Below, piece after piece: positions 44,538 through 54,009 of a stretch of DNA of 64,000 nt. The position numbers and the translations under genes were made by a program. The notes below the pieces were generated by a model. It had not been told where the DNA came from and did no database searches. It was given only the letters and a program-made list of their open reading frames with translations. The stretch covers positions 3,596,001 through 3,660,000 of the forward strand of contig NZ_CP077604.1 of NCBI RefSeq assembly GCF_019048865.1, in the 5' to 3' direction. Source of the DNA: Aquihabitans sp. G128 (lineage in GTDB: Bacteria; Actinomycetota; Acidimicrobiia; Acidimicrobiales; Iamiaceae). Within the stretch, counting starts at the first letter, position 1. The number at the start of each line of letters is the position of its first letter.

Positions 44538-45500
44538 ATGGGGGATCGGGCGATCGACTGCGAGGGGCTGACGCGCCACTTCGCCAGCGGGGTGGCCCTG
44601 GCGGGCCTCACCATCGACGTCGAGCCGGGCGAGGTCCTGGCCCTCCTGGGCCCGAACGGCGCCGGCAAGACCACCACCATGCGGCTGCTGAACGGCGTGC
44701 TGCTCCCCGATGCCGGCTCCGCGACGGTGCTCGGGCTCGACCCGTGGCAGCAGGGCGACGTGCTCCGCGCCCGCACCGGGGTGCTCACCGAGAACGCCGG
44801 CCTCGACGAGCGCTTCAGCGCCCTGGAGAACCTGGTGGTGATGGCCCGGCTGCGCGGCATCGACCGCGCCACGGCACGCCGCCGCGCCGGGGAGCTCCTC
44901 GAGCGCTTCGGCATGGGCCACCGGGCCGACGTCAAGGTGCAGGGCTTCTCCACCGGCCAGCGCAAGCGGGTCGCCCTGGCTCGTGCGCTGCTCCACGAGC
45001 CCGACCTCCTGTTCCTGGACGAGCCCACCTCGGGCCTCGACCCGGCCGCCACGCGGGCCGTGGTGGACCTGATCGGGAGCCTCGCCGAGGAGCAGGGCCG
45101 GACGGTCGTGCTCTGCACCCACTTCCTGGGCGAGGCCGGCAAGCTCGCCGATCGCATGGCCGTCCTGTTCCAGGGCCACCTGCACGCGTTCGGCACCCCT
45201 GCGCAGCTGGCCCGCGAGCTGTGGTCCGGTGCCGAGGTGCGCCTGGACCTCGGCACGCCGGCCGGCGCCGACCTGCTCGCCGGGCTGGGTGCGCTCACCA
45301 TGGTCGAGTCGATCGCCCCGACCGCCGACGGGGCGGTGGCCCGGCTCACCGAGCGGGGAGCGGTGCCGGCCCTGGTCGCCGCCGCCGTGGCCCGAGGCGC
45401 ATCGGTGTTCGGGGTCGACGCCCACGAGCCGAGCCTCGAGGACATCTACTTCGAGATCGAGGCGCGCGCCGGCACCGCCGCCACCTCGGTGGCGTCGTGA
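44538..45500 (+). CDS. ABC transporter ATP-binding protein (ABC-2 type)
   Basis: 320 residues. Walker A GPNGAGKTTTMRLLNG near residue 38, signature FSTGQRKRVALARAL, Walker B LLFLDEPTSGLD, H-loop CTHFLGEA. A C-terminal domain of about 100 residues follows, as in drug/lipid exporters. It overlaps the permease gene by four bases (GTGA). Substrate unknown. Confidence 0.93.
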   Translation: MGDRAIDCEGLTRHFASGVALAGLTIDVEPGEVLALLGPNGAGKTTTMRLLNGVLLPDAGSATVLGLDPWQQGDVLRARTGVLTENAGLDERFSALENLVVMARLRGIDRATARRRAGELLERFGMGHRADVKVQGFSTGQRKRVALARALLHEPDLLFLDEPTSGLDPAATRAVVDLIGSLAEEQGRTVVLCTHFLGEAGKLADRMAVLFQGHLHAFGTPAQLARELWSGAEVRLDLGTPAGADLLAGLGALTMVESIAPTADGAVARLTERGAVPALVAAAVARGASVFGVDAHEPSLEDIYFEIEARAGTAATSVAS

Positions 45501-46348
45501 CCGACGCCGAGCTCGTGGTGCGCCCGCCCTCGCGTGGCCTGGGGGGCATCGACTGGGCCGTCGTGCGGGTGGTGCTCGGCCGCGACCTCGGGGCCATCGT
45601 GCGCTCGAAGGCGCTGATCCTCCCGATGCTGTTCCTGCCGGTGGTGCTGCTGGTCCTGCTGCCGACCTCGATCGGCATCGCCGCGAACGGCAAGTCGCTC
45701 GACATCGACCGCTTCGTCAACATGCTGCCGACGGCGCTCGCCGAGCCCATCCTCGGGTACCCGCAGCACGAGCGGCTGGTGATCCTCGTCCTGGGGTACC
45801 TGGTGGCGCCCCTGTTCCTCATCGTGCCGCTCATGGTCTCGGCCGTGACCGCGTCGGACACCTTCGCCGGCGAGAAGGAGCGCAAGACCCTCGAGACCCT
45901 CCTGCACCTCCCCGTGCGGGACCGCGACCTCTACGTGGCCAAGCTGCTCGGCGGGTTCGTGCCCGCCACCGCGGTGTCGTGGATCGGGTTCGTCCTCTTC
46001 GCCACCATCGCCAACGCCGTCTGCTGGCCGGTGATGCACCGCCTCTTCCTGCCGACCTGGATGTGGGCGCTGGTCATCCTCTGGCTGGCACCCGCCGTCT
46101 CCGCGCTCGGCCTCGGGATCATGGTCCGGGTCTCGATGCGCGTGAACAACACCCAAGAGGCCCAGCAGCTCGGCGGCGCCGTCGTCCTGCCCCTCGTGAT
46201 CCTGGCGGTGGGCCAGACCACCGGCCTCCTGCTCGCCGGTCCGCTCCCGACCTTCCTGGCGGGCGTCGGGCTGTGGGCGGTCGCCGGGTGGCTCAACATC
46301 CGGGGCGCGCGCTCCTTCACGCGCGACACCATGGCCGCCCGGCTCTGA
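45497..46348 (+). CDS. ABC-2 type transporter permease
   Basis: 283 residues. Six membrane segments with a large loop after the first. The cytoplasmic motif TFAGEKERKTLETLLHLPVRDRDLYVAKLLGG is typical for ABC-2 permeases (NatB-like). It works with the ATPase encoded just upstream. No substrate-binding protein is present, consistent with export. Confidence 0.88.
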   Translation: MTDAELVVRPPSRGLGGIDWAVVRVVLGRDLGAIVRSKALILPMLFLPVVLLVLLPTSIGIAANGKSLDIDRFVNMLPTALAEPILGYPQHERLVILVLGYLVAPLFLIVPLMVSAVTASDTFAGEKERKTLETLLHLPVRDRDLYVAKLLGGFVPATAVSWIGFVLFATIANAVCWPVMHRLFLPTWMWALVILWLAPAVSALGLGIMVRVSMRVNNTQEAQQLGGAVVLPLVILAVGQTTGLLLAGPLPTFLAGVGLWAVAGWLNIRGARSFTRDTMAARL

Positions 46349-46423
46349 GCGGACGGGCGCCCGACGCCCCGGTTGTGGTCCACTGGTGGTCCCTCGTCGC
46401 TCTGCTCGCACCCTGAGGTGTCC

Positions 46424-47921
46424 GTGAACCTTGCTTCGATCCTCGAAACCCCGCCGGCCGAGGCCCCCGCGCTGATCAGTCGGGGCCGGACCACGGACTA
46501 CGGGACGCTGCGCGAGCAGGTGGCGCGGCTGCGGGGCGGCTACCTGGGCCTCGGCATCGACCCGGGGGACCGGGTGGCCATCGTGTGCGCCAACAACTGG
46601 TACTTCGTCGTGAACTACCTGGCGATCCTCGGGGTCGGCGCGGTGGCGGTGCCGCTGAACCCGCTGAGCCCGCCGAAGGAGATCGAGCGGGAGCTGGCGG
46701 CCGTCGGCGCCCGTGGCCTCATGGCCGGCCCGTCGGGCCGCCGCACGGTGGAGGCCATCGACCGCAGCCTGCTGCCGGTGCTCGAAGTTCGTGATCCACA
46801 GCGAGGGCCACGCCGGCGACGACGCGGTCGTGCTGCTCGACGACCTCCTGGGCAGCGAGCCGGCGCCGCTCGTGGACCGCGAGGCCGACGACCTCGCGGT
46901 GCTGATGTTCACCAGCGGCACCGCCGGCTCGCCGAAGGCGGCGATGCTCTCGCACGGCAACCTGCTCGCCAACATCGACCAGACGTTGGGCCTGCGGCCC
47001 GACGGCGGCAGCCCGGACGACGTCGCCTTCGCGGTGCTGCCCATGTTCCACATCTTCGGGCTCAACGTGGTCCTGGGCACCGCCCTGCGCGCCGGGGCCA
47101 CCGTGCTGCTGGTCGAGCGCTTCGACCCCATGTCGGCCATCGAGGCCATCCAGAAGCACGGGGTCAGCGTGGTGGCCGGGGCGCCGAGCATGTGGGCCGC
47201 CTGGGCTTCGATGCCCGGCCTCCCCGGCGACACCTTCGCATCGGTCGTCGCCGCCACCTCCGGCGCCGCCCGGCTCGACCCCTCGGTGGCCGAGGCGATC
47301 AAGGCTCGCTTCGACCTCGAGATCGGCGAGGGCTACGGCCTCACCGAGGCCTCGCCCGTGGTGACCGCCTCGTTCGGCCTGCCGTTCCGCCCCGGCTCGG
47401 TGGGCGCCCCGGTCGACGGCGTCGAGGTGCGCCTGGTCGACCTCGACGGTGACGACGCCCTCGTGGGCGACCCCGGTGAGATCTGGGTCCACGGGCCGAA
47501 CGTCTTCCAGGGCTACTGGAACGACGCCGAGGCCACCCGCAACGCCATCGACGACGACGGCTGGCTCCACACCGGCGACATCGCGCTGGTCGACGACGAT
47601 GGCTTCCTGTTCCTCGTCGACCGGGCCAAGGACCTGGTGATCGTGTCGGGCTTCAACGTGTTCCCGGCCGAGGTCGAAGAGGTGGTGCTCTCCATGGACG
47701 GCGTGCGCGAGTGCGCCATCGTCGGCGTGCCCCACCCCCACACCGGCGAGGCCGTGAAGGCCTTCGTGGTGGCCGAGCCGGGCTGGTCGTTGGAGGAGGA
47801 CGCCGTCATCGAGTACTGCGCCCTGCACCTGGCCCGCTACAAGTGCCCCCAGAAGGTGAACTTCGTCGACGAGCTGCCCATCAACCTCTCGGGCAAGGTG
47901 CTCCGCCGAGCCCTCCGCTGA
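46424..47921 (+). CDS. acyl-CoA synthetase / AMP-dependent ligase, frameshifted
   Basis: The corrected protein is about 498 residues. Motifs: MFTSGTAGSPKAAMLSHGN (A3), GYGLTEASP (A5), GDIALVDDDGFLFLVDRAKDLVIVSGFNVFPAEVE (A7-A8), and the catalytic Lys in INLSGKVLRR (A10). It activates a carboxylic acid to acyl-AMP and then acyl-CoA. The first 120 residues are in another frame; CTCGAAGTTC at 46781-46790 has one A too many for CTCGAGTTC (LEFVIHSEG). GTG 46424 has GAGG five bases upstream. It lies downstream of the ABC transporter. Confidence 0.9.
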
Positions 47922-47946
47922 CCCACCCGCCCGGGGGCCACGGGCT

Positions 47947-47968
47947 TTGTGAACATGTGCACGTGTTC
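47947..47968. promoter_or_regulatory. probable Rex operator before rex
   Basis: TTGTGAA (47947-47953) begins a Rex-like half site, with the weaker match TGCACGT at 47958-47964. Overlapping it, GAACATGTG-CACGTGTTC (47951-47968) is an 18-base palindrome with one mismatch per arm. It lies just upstream of the TAGCTT box (47971-47976) and ATG 47986, where a repressor would block its own promoter. Confidence 0.5.
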
Positions 47969-47985
47969 GGTAGCTTCGACGGGCC

Positions 47986-48633
47986 ATGTCCGATCGCTCT
48001 CGTCGCATCCCCGAGGCCACCGTCGCCCGGCTGCCCGTGTACCTGCGGAGCCTCGCCGAGCTGCTCGAGGACAAGACGGCGACGGTGTCGTCGGAGCGCC
48101 TCGCAGAGATGGCGGGGGTGAACGCCGCCAAGGTCCGCAAGGACCTGTCGTACCTCGGCTCCTACGGCACCCGGGGCGTCGGCTACGACGTCGAGTACCT
48201 CGCCTTCCAGATGAGCCGCGAGCTCGGGCTCACCCACGACTGGCCCGTCGTCATCGTCGGTGCCGGCAACCTGGGCCAGGCCCTGGCCAACTACGGCGGG
48301 TTCAAGGAGCGGGGCTTCCCGGTGGCCGCCCTCGTCGACGCCGACCGCGCGAAGGTCGGCCAGCTCGTCCACGGCGTGCCGGTGCACCACCTCGACGAGC
48401 TCCCGGTGCTCAAGGAGCGCCTCGGCATCGCCATCGGCATCATCGCCACCCCGGCGGTGGCGGCCCAGGACGTGGCCGACGCCCTGGCCGAGGCCGGGAT
48501 CGGCTCCATCCTCAACTTCGCCCCCGCCGTCATCTCGGTCCCCGAGGGCACCTCGCTCCGCAAGGTCGACCTCGCCCTCGAGCTGCAGATCCTCTCCTTC
48601 TACCAAGAGCACCGGGACACCGAAGGCGTGTAG
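47986..48633 (+). CDS. rex: redox-sensing transcriptional repressor Rex
   Basis: 215 residues. N-terminal winged helix (IPEATVARLPVYLRSLAELLEDKTATVSSERLAEMAGVNAAKVRKDLSYLGSYGTRGVGY) and an NADH-binding Rossmann domain (VIVGAGNLGQALANYGGF); C-terminal swap helix. Rex senses NADH/NAD+ and controls respiratory and heme genes. The order rex then hem genes resembles the Streptomyces rex-hem operon. An operator-like palindrome precedes the gene, and a hairpin terminator follows. Confidence 0.95.
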   Translation: MSDRSRRIPEATVARLPVYLRSLAELLEDKTATVSSERLAEMAGVNAAKVRKDLSYLGSYGTRGVGYDVEYLAFQMSRELGLTHDWPVVIVGAGNLGQALANYGGFKERGFPVAALVDADRAKVGQLVHGVPVHHLDELPVLKERLGIAIGIIATPAVAAQDVADALAEAGIGSILNFAPAVISVPEGTSLRKVDLALELQILSFYQEHRDTEGV

Positions 48634-48686
48634 CGGCCGGAGCTGGCCGGGTCCGCCCTGCTCGATCGTCAGCTCCTCTTCCCGCT

Positions 48687-48714
48687 CCCGGGACTCGCTT
48701 CGCGTCGTCCCGGG
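48687..48714 (+). terminator. hairpin after rex
   Basis: CCCGGGAC (48687-48694) and GTCCCGGG (48707-48714), 8-bp stem with a 12-base loop, 54 bases after the rex stop. It separates rex from the following operon. Confidence 0.5.
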
Positions 48715-48813
48715 CCGCTCGGGCCCCTCTCGCCTGCGGCGAACCGCCCTGCTCGCCGGGTGGGAGCGGGCCTGGCCGGCAGCAGCGCCGGTCTGAGGAT
48801 CGGGAGCGGTCGG

Positions 48814-48819
48814 TAGGGT
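48814..48819 (+). promoter_or_regulatory. -10 box (TAGGGT) for the DUF1269 gene and hem cluster
   Basis: TAGGGT ends seven bases before ATG 48827; leaderless start predicted. Downstream genes up to hemC are closely packed and may share this promoter. Confidence 0.45.
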
Positions 48820-48826
48820 TGGCTCC

Positions 48827-49477
48827 ATGACCGATGCGCCGTCGCCTGGGATTCCCAGCGATCCCGAACCCGTCGTTGAGGCTCCTGCGGGGGCGGTGCC
48901 GGCCACGGCCGACGCCGCGGTGGGGAGCGACCACATCATCGGGATGGGCTTCGACAAGGTCACCCGGGCCGGCGAGGTGCTGCTGAACCTGGCCAACCTG
49001 GCTCGCGAGGGCCAGATCACGCTGACCGATGCGGTGGTCGTCTACAAGGGCGACGACGAGCGGGTCCACGTGAAGCAGACCGTCGACCTCGACCCCAAGC
49101 GGGGCGCCCTCAGCGGCACGCTGTGGGGCCTGCTCGTGGGCAGCTTCTTCGGCCCGGTGGGCGCGGTCCTCGGTGCCGCCTCGGGAGCGGCCAGCGGCGG
49201 GCTCGCCGGCAAGCTGATCGACCTCGGCCTCGACGACGCCTGGGTCCGCCAGGTGGCCGAGTGGATCGACCCCGGCACCTCGGCGCTGCTGGTCCTGGTC
49301 TCCGACGACGTGCGCCCGGTGGTGGTCCGCGAGCTGAGCCGCTTCGAGGGCCAGGTCCTGTACTGCACGTTCCCCGACGCGGTGCGCCACGAGCTGGAGC
49401 GGGCCCTCGGCCACTCCACCGGTGACCGGGCCGACACCGGCGGCACCCAGGTGATCGTCGACGAGCCGGCCGTCTGA
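48827..49477 (+). CDS. DUF1269 family protein
   Basis: 216 residues. DUF1269 features: a ferredoxin-like start (VLLNLANLAREGQITLTDAVVVYKGDDERVHVKQ) and a glycine-rich hydrophobic hairpin in the middle (WGLLVGSFFGPVGAVLGAASGAASG). Acidic N-terminal extension of about 40 residues. Unknown role, probably membrane-associated. It leads the tetrapyrrole cluster, four bases before the Met8-like gene. Confidence 0.82.
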   Translation: MTDAPSPGIPSDPEPVVEAPAGAVPATADAAVGSDHIIGMGFDKVTRAGEVLLNLANLAREGQITLTDAVVVYKGDDERVHVKQTVDLDPKRGALSGTLWGLLVGSFFGPVGAVLGAASGAASGGLAGKLIDLGLDDAWVRQVAEWIDPGTSALLVLVSDDVRPVVVRELSRFEGQVLYCTFPDAVRHELERALGHSTGDRADTGGTQVIVDEPAV

Positions 49478-49481
49478 GCCG

Positions 49482-50121
49482 GTGGGCGAGCAGGCGGCGC
49501 GCTACCCCGTCCTGCTCGACCTCGACGGCCGGCGCTGCCTGGTCGTCGGCGGCGGGCGGGTGGCCGAGCGGAAGGTTCAGGGGCTGCTCGGCGTTGGAGC
49601 AGCGGTGACCGTGCTCGCCCCCACCACCACCGAGGCGCTGGGTGCCCTGGCGAGGAGCGGCGCCGTGGCGTGGCAGGAGCGGTCCTACGAGACCGCCGAC
49701 CTGGCCGGTGAGCCCTGGGCCTTCGTCGTGGCCGCCACCGACCACCCGGCGGTGAACCGCCAGGTGGTGGCCGACGCCACCACCGCCGGCACGTGGGCCA
49801 ACGACGCCTCGGCGGCCGACGGCGGCCCGGCGGCGCTGCCGGCGGTCCACCGCGACGGCCCGCTCACCCTGGCCGTCTCCACCGGCGGCGTGCACCCCGG
49901 TGCCGCCACCTGGCTGCGGGACCTCGCGGCCGGTGCCATCGGGCCCGAGCACCTGGTGGCGCTGCGGCTCCTGGCGGAGTCCCGGGCGTCCTCCCCTTTG
50001 GGGGACGCGCCCCGATTGGCGGGCGGCCGTCGAGTCGGGAATGCTTGACCTCATCCGCGCTGGCCGTGAGGCCGAAGCCAAGGAGCGCCTACAGGCGTGT
50101 CTGTCGTCGTCATCGGACTGA
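49482..50121 (+). CDS. precorrin-2 dehydrogenase / sirohydrochlorin ferrochelatase-like (Met8/CysG N-domain), frameshifted at the 3' end
   Basis: The corrected protein is about 212 residues. The NAD-binding start VLLDLDGRRCLVVGGGRVAERKVQGLL is diagnostic. Such proteins oxidise precorrin-2 to sirohydrochlorin for siroheme. The typical end ([34 protein letters not shown]) lies in the +1 frame and stops at 50121, overlapping the hemA start by 25 bases. The run GGGGG at 50000-50004 with one G too many explains the break (SPLGTRPDWR). The methyltransferase (CobA) is encoded separately downstream. Confidence 0.85.
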
Positions 50122-51362
50122 ACCACCGAACCATGCCGCTCGATCTCTTCGAGCGGATGACCGTCGACGGTGCGCGCCTGCCCAAGGCCCTGCACGACCT
50201 CGCGTCCCGTGAGCACCTGGGTGAGGTCGTGGTGCTGAGCACCTGCAACCGCACCGAGGTCTACGCCCTGGCCGAGAAGTTCCACGGCGCCTACGGCGAC
50301 GTGCGCAACTTCCTCGCCGAGCTGGCCTTCGTCACGCCGGACGAGTTCGCCGACCACCTCTACGTCCACTACGACACCGAGGCCGTCCGGCACCTGTTCT
50401 CCGTCGCTGCCGGGCTCGACTCCGCGGTGCTCGGCGAGGCCGAGATCCTCGGCCAGGTCCGCACCGCCTGGGAGCGCGCCGGCGAGGAGGGCACCACCGG
50501 CCCCGTCCTCAACCTGCTGTTCCGCCACGCGCTGGAGACCGGGAAGCGGGCCCGCACCGACACCGACATCGCCCGCGGCACCGCGTCGGTCTCGCACGCC
50601 GCGGTCGAGATGGCTGCCGAGCGGCTCGGCGACCTGCAGGGCAAGCGGGTCCTGGTGATGGGCGCCGGGGAGATGGCCGAGGGCATGGCCACCGCCCTGC
50701 AGCGCGCCGGCGTCACCGACGTCTTCGTGGCCAACCGCACCTGGCGCAAGGCCCGGGCCCTCGCCGACCGCATCGGCGGCCAGGCGGTCCGCCTCTCGGA
50801 CCTGCCCCTCGCCCTGCTCGAGATCGACCTGCTGCTCACCTCCACCGGCGCCACCGTGCCGGTCGTGGAGCACGACGACTTCGCCCCGGTCATGGCGGAG
50901 CGATCCGGCCGGGAGCTGCTCATCGTCGACATCGCCGTGCCCCGCGACGTCGACCCCACGGTCCGGGACCTCCCGGGCGTGACGCTGCTCGACATCAACG
51001 ACCTGCGCACCTTCGCCCAGGCCGGCATCGAGCGCCGCTCCGGCGAGCTCGAGGCGGTGGTGGCGATCATCGACGACGAGATCGGCCGCTTCCGCACCGC
51101 CGCCTCCGCCCGCACCGCCGCGCCGGTGGTGGGCGCCCTGCACCGCTGGGCCGACGACGTGCGCGACGCCGAGCTCACCCGCTTCGACGCCCGGCTCGAC
51201 GGTCTCGACGACCGCCAGCGCGAGGCCGTCGAGGCCCTCGCCAAGGGCCTCGTCAACAAGCTCCTGCACCGGCCCACCATGGCCCTCAAGGAGCACGCCG
51301 GCACGCCCACCGGCGACCGCCTCGCCGAGGCGATGCGCCAGCTCTACGACCTCGACTCTTGA
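50097..51362 (+). CDS. hemA: glutamyl-tRNA reductase
   Basis: 421 residues from GTG. The catalytic Cys50 lies in [22 protein letters not shown] and the NADPH domain [20 protein letters not shown] follow, with the C-terminal dimerisation helix at the end. It makes glutamate-1-semialdehyde, the first committed step of C5 heme synthesis. The stop overlaps the hemC TTG. Rex, which controls heme genes in Streptomyces, is 1.5 kb upstream. Confidence 0.95.
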   Translation: MSVVVIGLNHRTMPLDLFERMTVDGARLPKALHDLASREHLGEVVVLSTCNRTEVYALAEKFHGAYGDVRNFLAELAFVTPDEFADHLYVHYDTEAVRHLFSVAAGLDSAVLGEAEILGQVRTAWERAGEEGTTGPVLNLLFRHALETGKRARTDTDIARGTASVSHAAVEMAAERLGDLQGKRVLVMGAGEMAEGMATALQRAGVTDVFVANRTWRKARALADRIGGQAVRLSDLPLALLEIDLLLTSTGATVPVVEHDDFAPVMAERSGRELLIVDIAVPRDVDPTVRDLPGVTLLDINDLRTFAQAGIERRSGELEAVVAIIDDEIGRFRTAASARTAAPVVGALHRWADDVRDAELTRFDARLDGLDDRQREAVEALAKGLVNKLLHRPTMALKEHAGTPTGDRLAEAMRQLYDLDS

Positions 51363-52256
51363 GCCTGCGGCTGGCCACGCGCCAGAGCCCGCTGGCGCTC
51401 TGGCAGGCCGAGCACGTGCGCGACCTGCTGGTGGCGGCGCACCCCGGCCTGGCCGTCGAGCTGGTCCCCATGCAGAGCGAGGGCGACGTCCGCCTCGACG
51501 TGCCGATCTCGGCCATCGGGGGCAAGGGCGTCTTCGCCAAGGAGGTCCAGCAGGCGGTGCTGGCCGGTCGGGCCGACGTGGCCGTGCACTCGGCCAAGGA
51601 CCTCCCGGCGGTGACCGTCGAGGGGCTCGTCCTGGCCGCCGTCCCCGAGCGGGGCGACCCGCGCGACGCGCTGGTGGGCGCCACCCTCGACGCCCTGCCC
51701 CAGGGCGCCACCGTGGCCAGCGGCTCGCAGCGGCGCCGGGCCCAGCTGGCCCGGCTCCGACCGGACCTCGAAGTTCACCGAGCTCCGCGGCAACATGGCG
51801 GCCCGCCTGTCGAAGGTGCCCGACGGCGGCGCCATCGTGGTGGCCGCCGCGGCCTTCCAGCGCCTCGGCCTCGAGCAGCACCTGGCCCAGGTCCTCACCG
51901 TCGAGGAGATGGTGCCGCAGGTGGGCCAGGGCGCCCTGGGCATCGAGTGCCGCGAGGGCGACGACGCCACGGCCGGACTGCTGGCGGCCATCGAGCACCG
52001 GCTGTCTCGTCGTCGGGTCGACGCCGAGCGGGCGTTCCTGGCCGAGCTCGGCGGCGACTGCGACCTGCCGGCCGGCGCCCACGCCCGGGTGGTGGGCGTC
52101 CACGACGAGGGCGACCTGGTGCTCGACGCCTTCCTGGCCACCGACGGCACCCACGAGGCCCGCGTGGTGCGCCACCACGCCACCGGCGACGACCCCGATG
52201 CGCTGGGCCACGCCGTGGCCCGCCACCTCCGCACGGTCCTGGGTCCCGACGCCTGA
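51359..52256 (+). CDS. hemC: hydroxymethylbilane synthase, frameshifted
   Basis: The corrected protein is 298 residues. [39 protein letters not shown] and [17 protein letters not shown] are followed, after the shift, by [24 protein letters not shown] and the cofactor Cys ([13 protein letters not shown]). It assembles four porphobilinogens. The break is at CTCGAAGTTC (51767-51776), where CTCGAGTTC would be in frame, the same decamer as in the acyl-CoA ligase. TTG start overlaps the hemA stop. As an essential step it is likely intact in the cell. Confidence 0.93.
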
Positions 52257-52282
52257 GGCTCAGCGCCCCAGCCGCGCCGACC

Positions 52283-53914
52283 TCAGAAGCGGCCGGCCCG
52301 GCGGTCGCCGGCCAGGCGGCCGTCGGGATCGAGCGTCGTCCGGTAGGCGAGGAGCGCTGCGGGCCGCTGCCAGAGCGGGATCGGCTCGGTGTGGTGGAGC
52401 GCCAGGTGGCCGGCGGGGCGCTCGCCGACCCCGCCTGCGGCCTCCCACCTGCTGAGCGCAGCGGCGTGGCGAGCCAGCACCGCGAAGCCCTCGGCCGGGT
52501 CCACGAGGTCGGCATCGTCGCCGGGGGCGCGACCCAGGTGCTCGGTCCAGAGGTCCAGGCGGGTCTGGCGCGCCAGCACGCGCGCCCCATCGCCGAGCCC
52601 GGCGGGATCGGTCGGCTGGCGCTCGTCGAGCCGTTCGTCGAGGACGGCCGCTCCCACCTCGGAGTCGTGGGTCCACGAGCGGCGGTTCAGGTTGTCGGAC
52701 CCGACCTCCATCCACACGTCGTCGATGATGCAGACCTTGGCGTGGACGTAGATGGGGGCCCCGGCCCGGTTCACCAGGTCGTAGGCCGCCACGCGGTCGC
52801 CGCCGGCGGCCCGCAGCCGCTGGAGGACCCGGTGCCGGGCGAACCGGTTGGCCCAGCCGGTGACCGCGCCGTCGTCGTCGGGGTGGCGGGGGACGATCAG
52901 CACCACCTGGAGCGTCGGGTGGGTCGACAGGGCCTCGGCCAGCGCCTTCGCACCGGTCTCCGACCACAGGTACTGGTCCTCGACCACCACGAGGCGTCGC
53001 GCCCGGCCGAGCGCCTTGAGGTGGGCCCGGGCCAGGCTCCGCTCGCCATCGGGGGCGAACGCGTAGCGGGGACGGCGCGCCGGATACGTGCGGAGGACCT
53101 GGACGTGGCACGGGCCGGTCCCGGTGCGCTGCGCAGGCGGTGCCGGGAGCGGGTCGAGCCGGGCCGGTTGGCGCAGGAGCCGGCGCTGGACGGCCCGGAC
53201 CGGGTTGCGGTGGTCGAGCCGGCCGGGGTCGTTCCACCGCTCGCGGAACGTCCAACCGAGGTCGTCGGCGGCTGGGCCTCGGACCTCGAGCTGCACGTCG
53301 TGCCACGGCGGGCGGTCGCCGTAGGCGGTGTCGAGCTCGTCGGTGGCCTGCGGGTCGCCGCCATGGTCGTGGTCGTCGTGACGGCCGTGGCACAGGTCGA
53401 TGCCTCCCACGAACGCGACCTCCGCTGCGCCGCTCGGCGCGCCGAGCCCGACCAGGACCAGCTTCTGGTGGTGGCTGCCGCCTCGCCGGACCCGCTCGTC
53501 GAGGGCCAGGCACGCTCCCCGGTCGTTGACCTCGCGAGCGAGGTGCATGTTGTCCTGCTCGTCGAAGTGGGCCTGGCGCGGGTGCGAGCGCCACAGCAGA
53601 CCACGGACGGCCACGCCGCGGTCGGCGAGGGCACCGAGCACGGCTCCGACCTCGGTGTCCGGCCCGTCCAACCGCTCGTCGGCGTGCCCCTCCCAGTCGG
53701 CCAGCCACACGTGCCCGGCGGCGGGGACCTGGGCCAGGACCTGGTGCAGCCGCTCGAAGTAGGAGCGCCCGTCTCGGTGGACCGCCACGTCGTTGCCCGA
53801 GGTCCAGGCGCAGCCGTCCTGCCGTCGGCGATCGATCTGGGTCCACCGGTTGCCGCGCTCGTCGACGTCGAGGAACCAGTCGCTCGGGTCGTTGGTCGAT
53901 CGGCGCTCGGGCAC
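52283..53914 (-). CDS. phospholipase D family protein
   Basis: 543 residues. Two HKD motifs: [12 protein letters not shown] near 185 (followed by GGIDL) and [24 protein letters not shown] near 395. PLD-type enzymes cleave or transfer phospholipid head groups; others are cardiolipin synthases, but membrane segments are missing here and no signal peptide is seen. The gene is inverted relative to the hem genes on both sides. GTG 53914 follows a CATGCT box by six bases. The upstream open frame is out of context. Confidence 0.88.
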   Translation of the reverse strand: MPERRSTNDPSDWFLDVDERGNRWTQIDRRRQDGCAWTSGNDVAVHRDGRSYFERLHQVLAQVPAAGHVWLADWEGHADERLDGPDTEVGAVLGALADRGVAVRGLLWRSHPRQAHFDEQDNMHLAREVNDRGACLALDERVRRGGSHHQKLVLVGLGAPSGAAEVAFVGGIDLCHGRHDDHDHGGDPQATDELDTAYGDRPPWHDVQLEVRGPAADDLGWTFRERWNDPGRLDHRNPVRAVQRRLLRQPARLDPLPAPPAQRTGTGPCHVQVLRTYPARRPRYAFAPDGERSLARAHLKALGRARRLVVVEDQYLWSETGAKALAEALSTHPTLQVVLIVPRHPDDDGAVTGWANRFARHRVLQRLRAAGGDRVAAYDLVNRAGAPIYVHAKVCIIDDVWMEVGSDNLNRRSWTHDSEVGAAVLDERLDERQPTDPAGLGDGARVLARQTRLDLWTEHLGRAPGDDADLVDPAEGFAVLARHAAALSRWEAAGGVGERPAGHLALHHTEPIPLWQRPAALLAYRTTLDPDGRLAGDRRAGRF

Positions 53915-53996
53915 GGTCGCAGCATGGCAGAGGCGGCCAGCACCGGGTGCGGGGCTCGAGCGCGTGCCGACGCCGACCACCCGCGGCGCGGCGCCG

Positions 53997-54002
53997 TACC
54001 AT
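53997..54002 (+). promoter_or_regulatory. -10 box (TACCAT) for cobA-hemD
   Basis: TACCAT ends seven bases before GTG 54010, giving the fusion gene its own promoter after the inverted PLD gene. Confidence 0.45.
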
Positions 54003-54009
54003 CGCCGCC

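Noticed and set aside
49110..52226. 1038-codon minus-strand open frame opposite the Met8-like gene, hemA and hemC
   Set aside because: Antisense frames stay open by chance in GC-rich coding DNA. It has no family content and its codon bias follows from the real genes on the plus strand.
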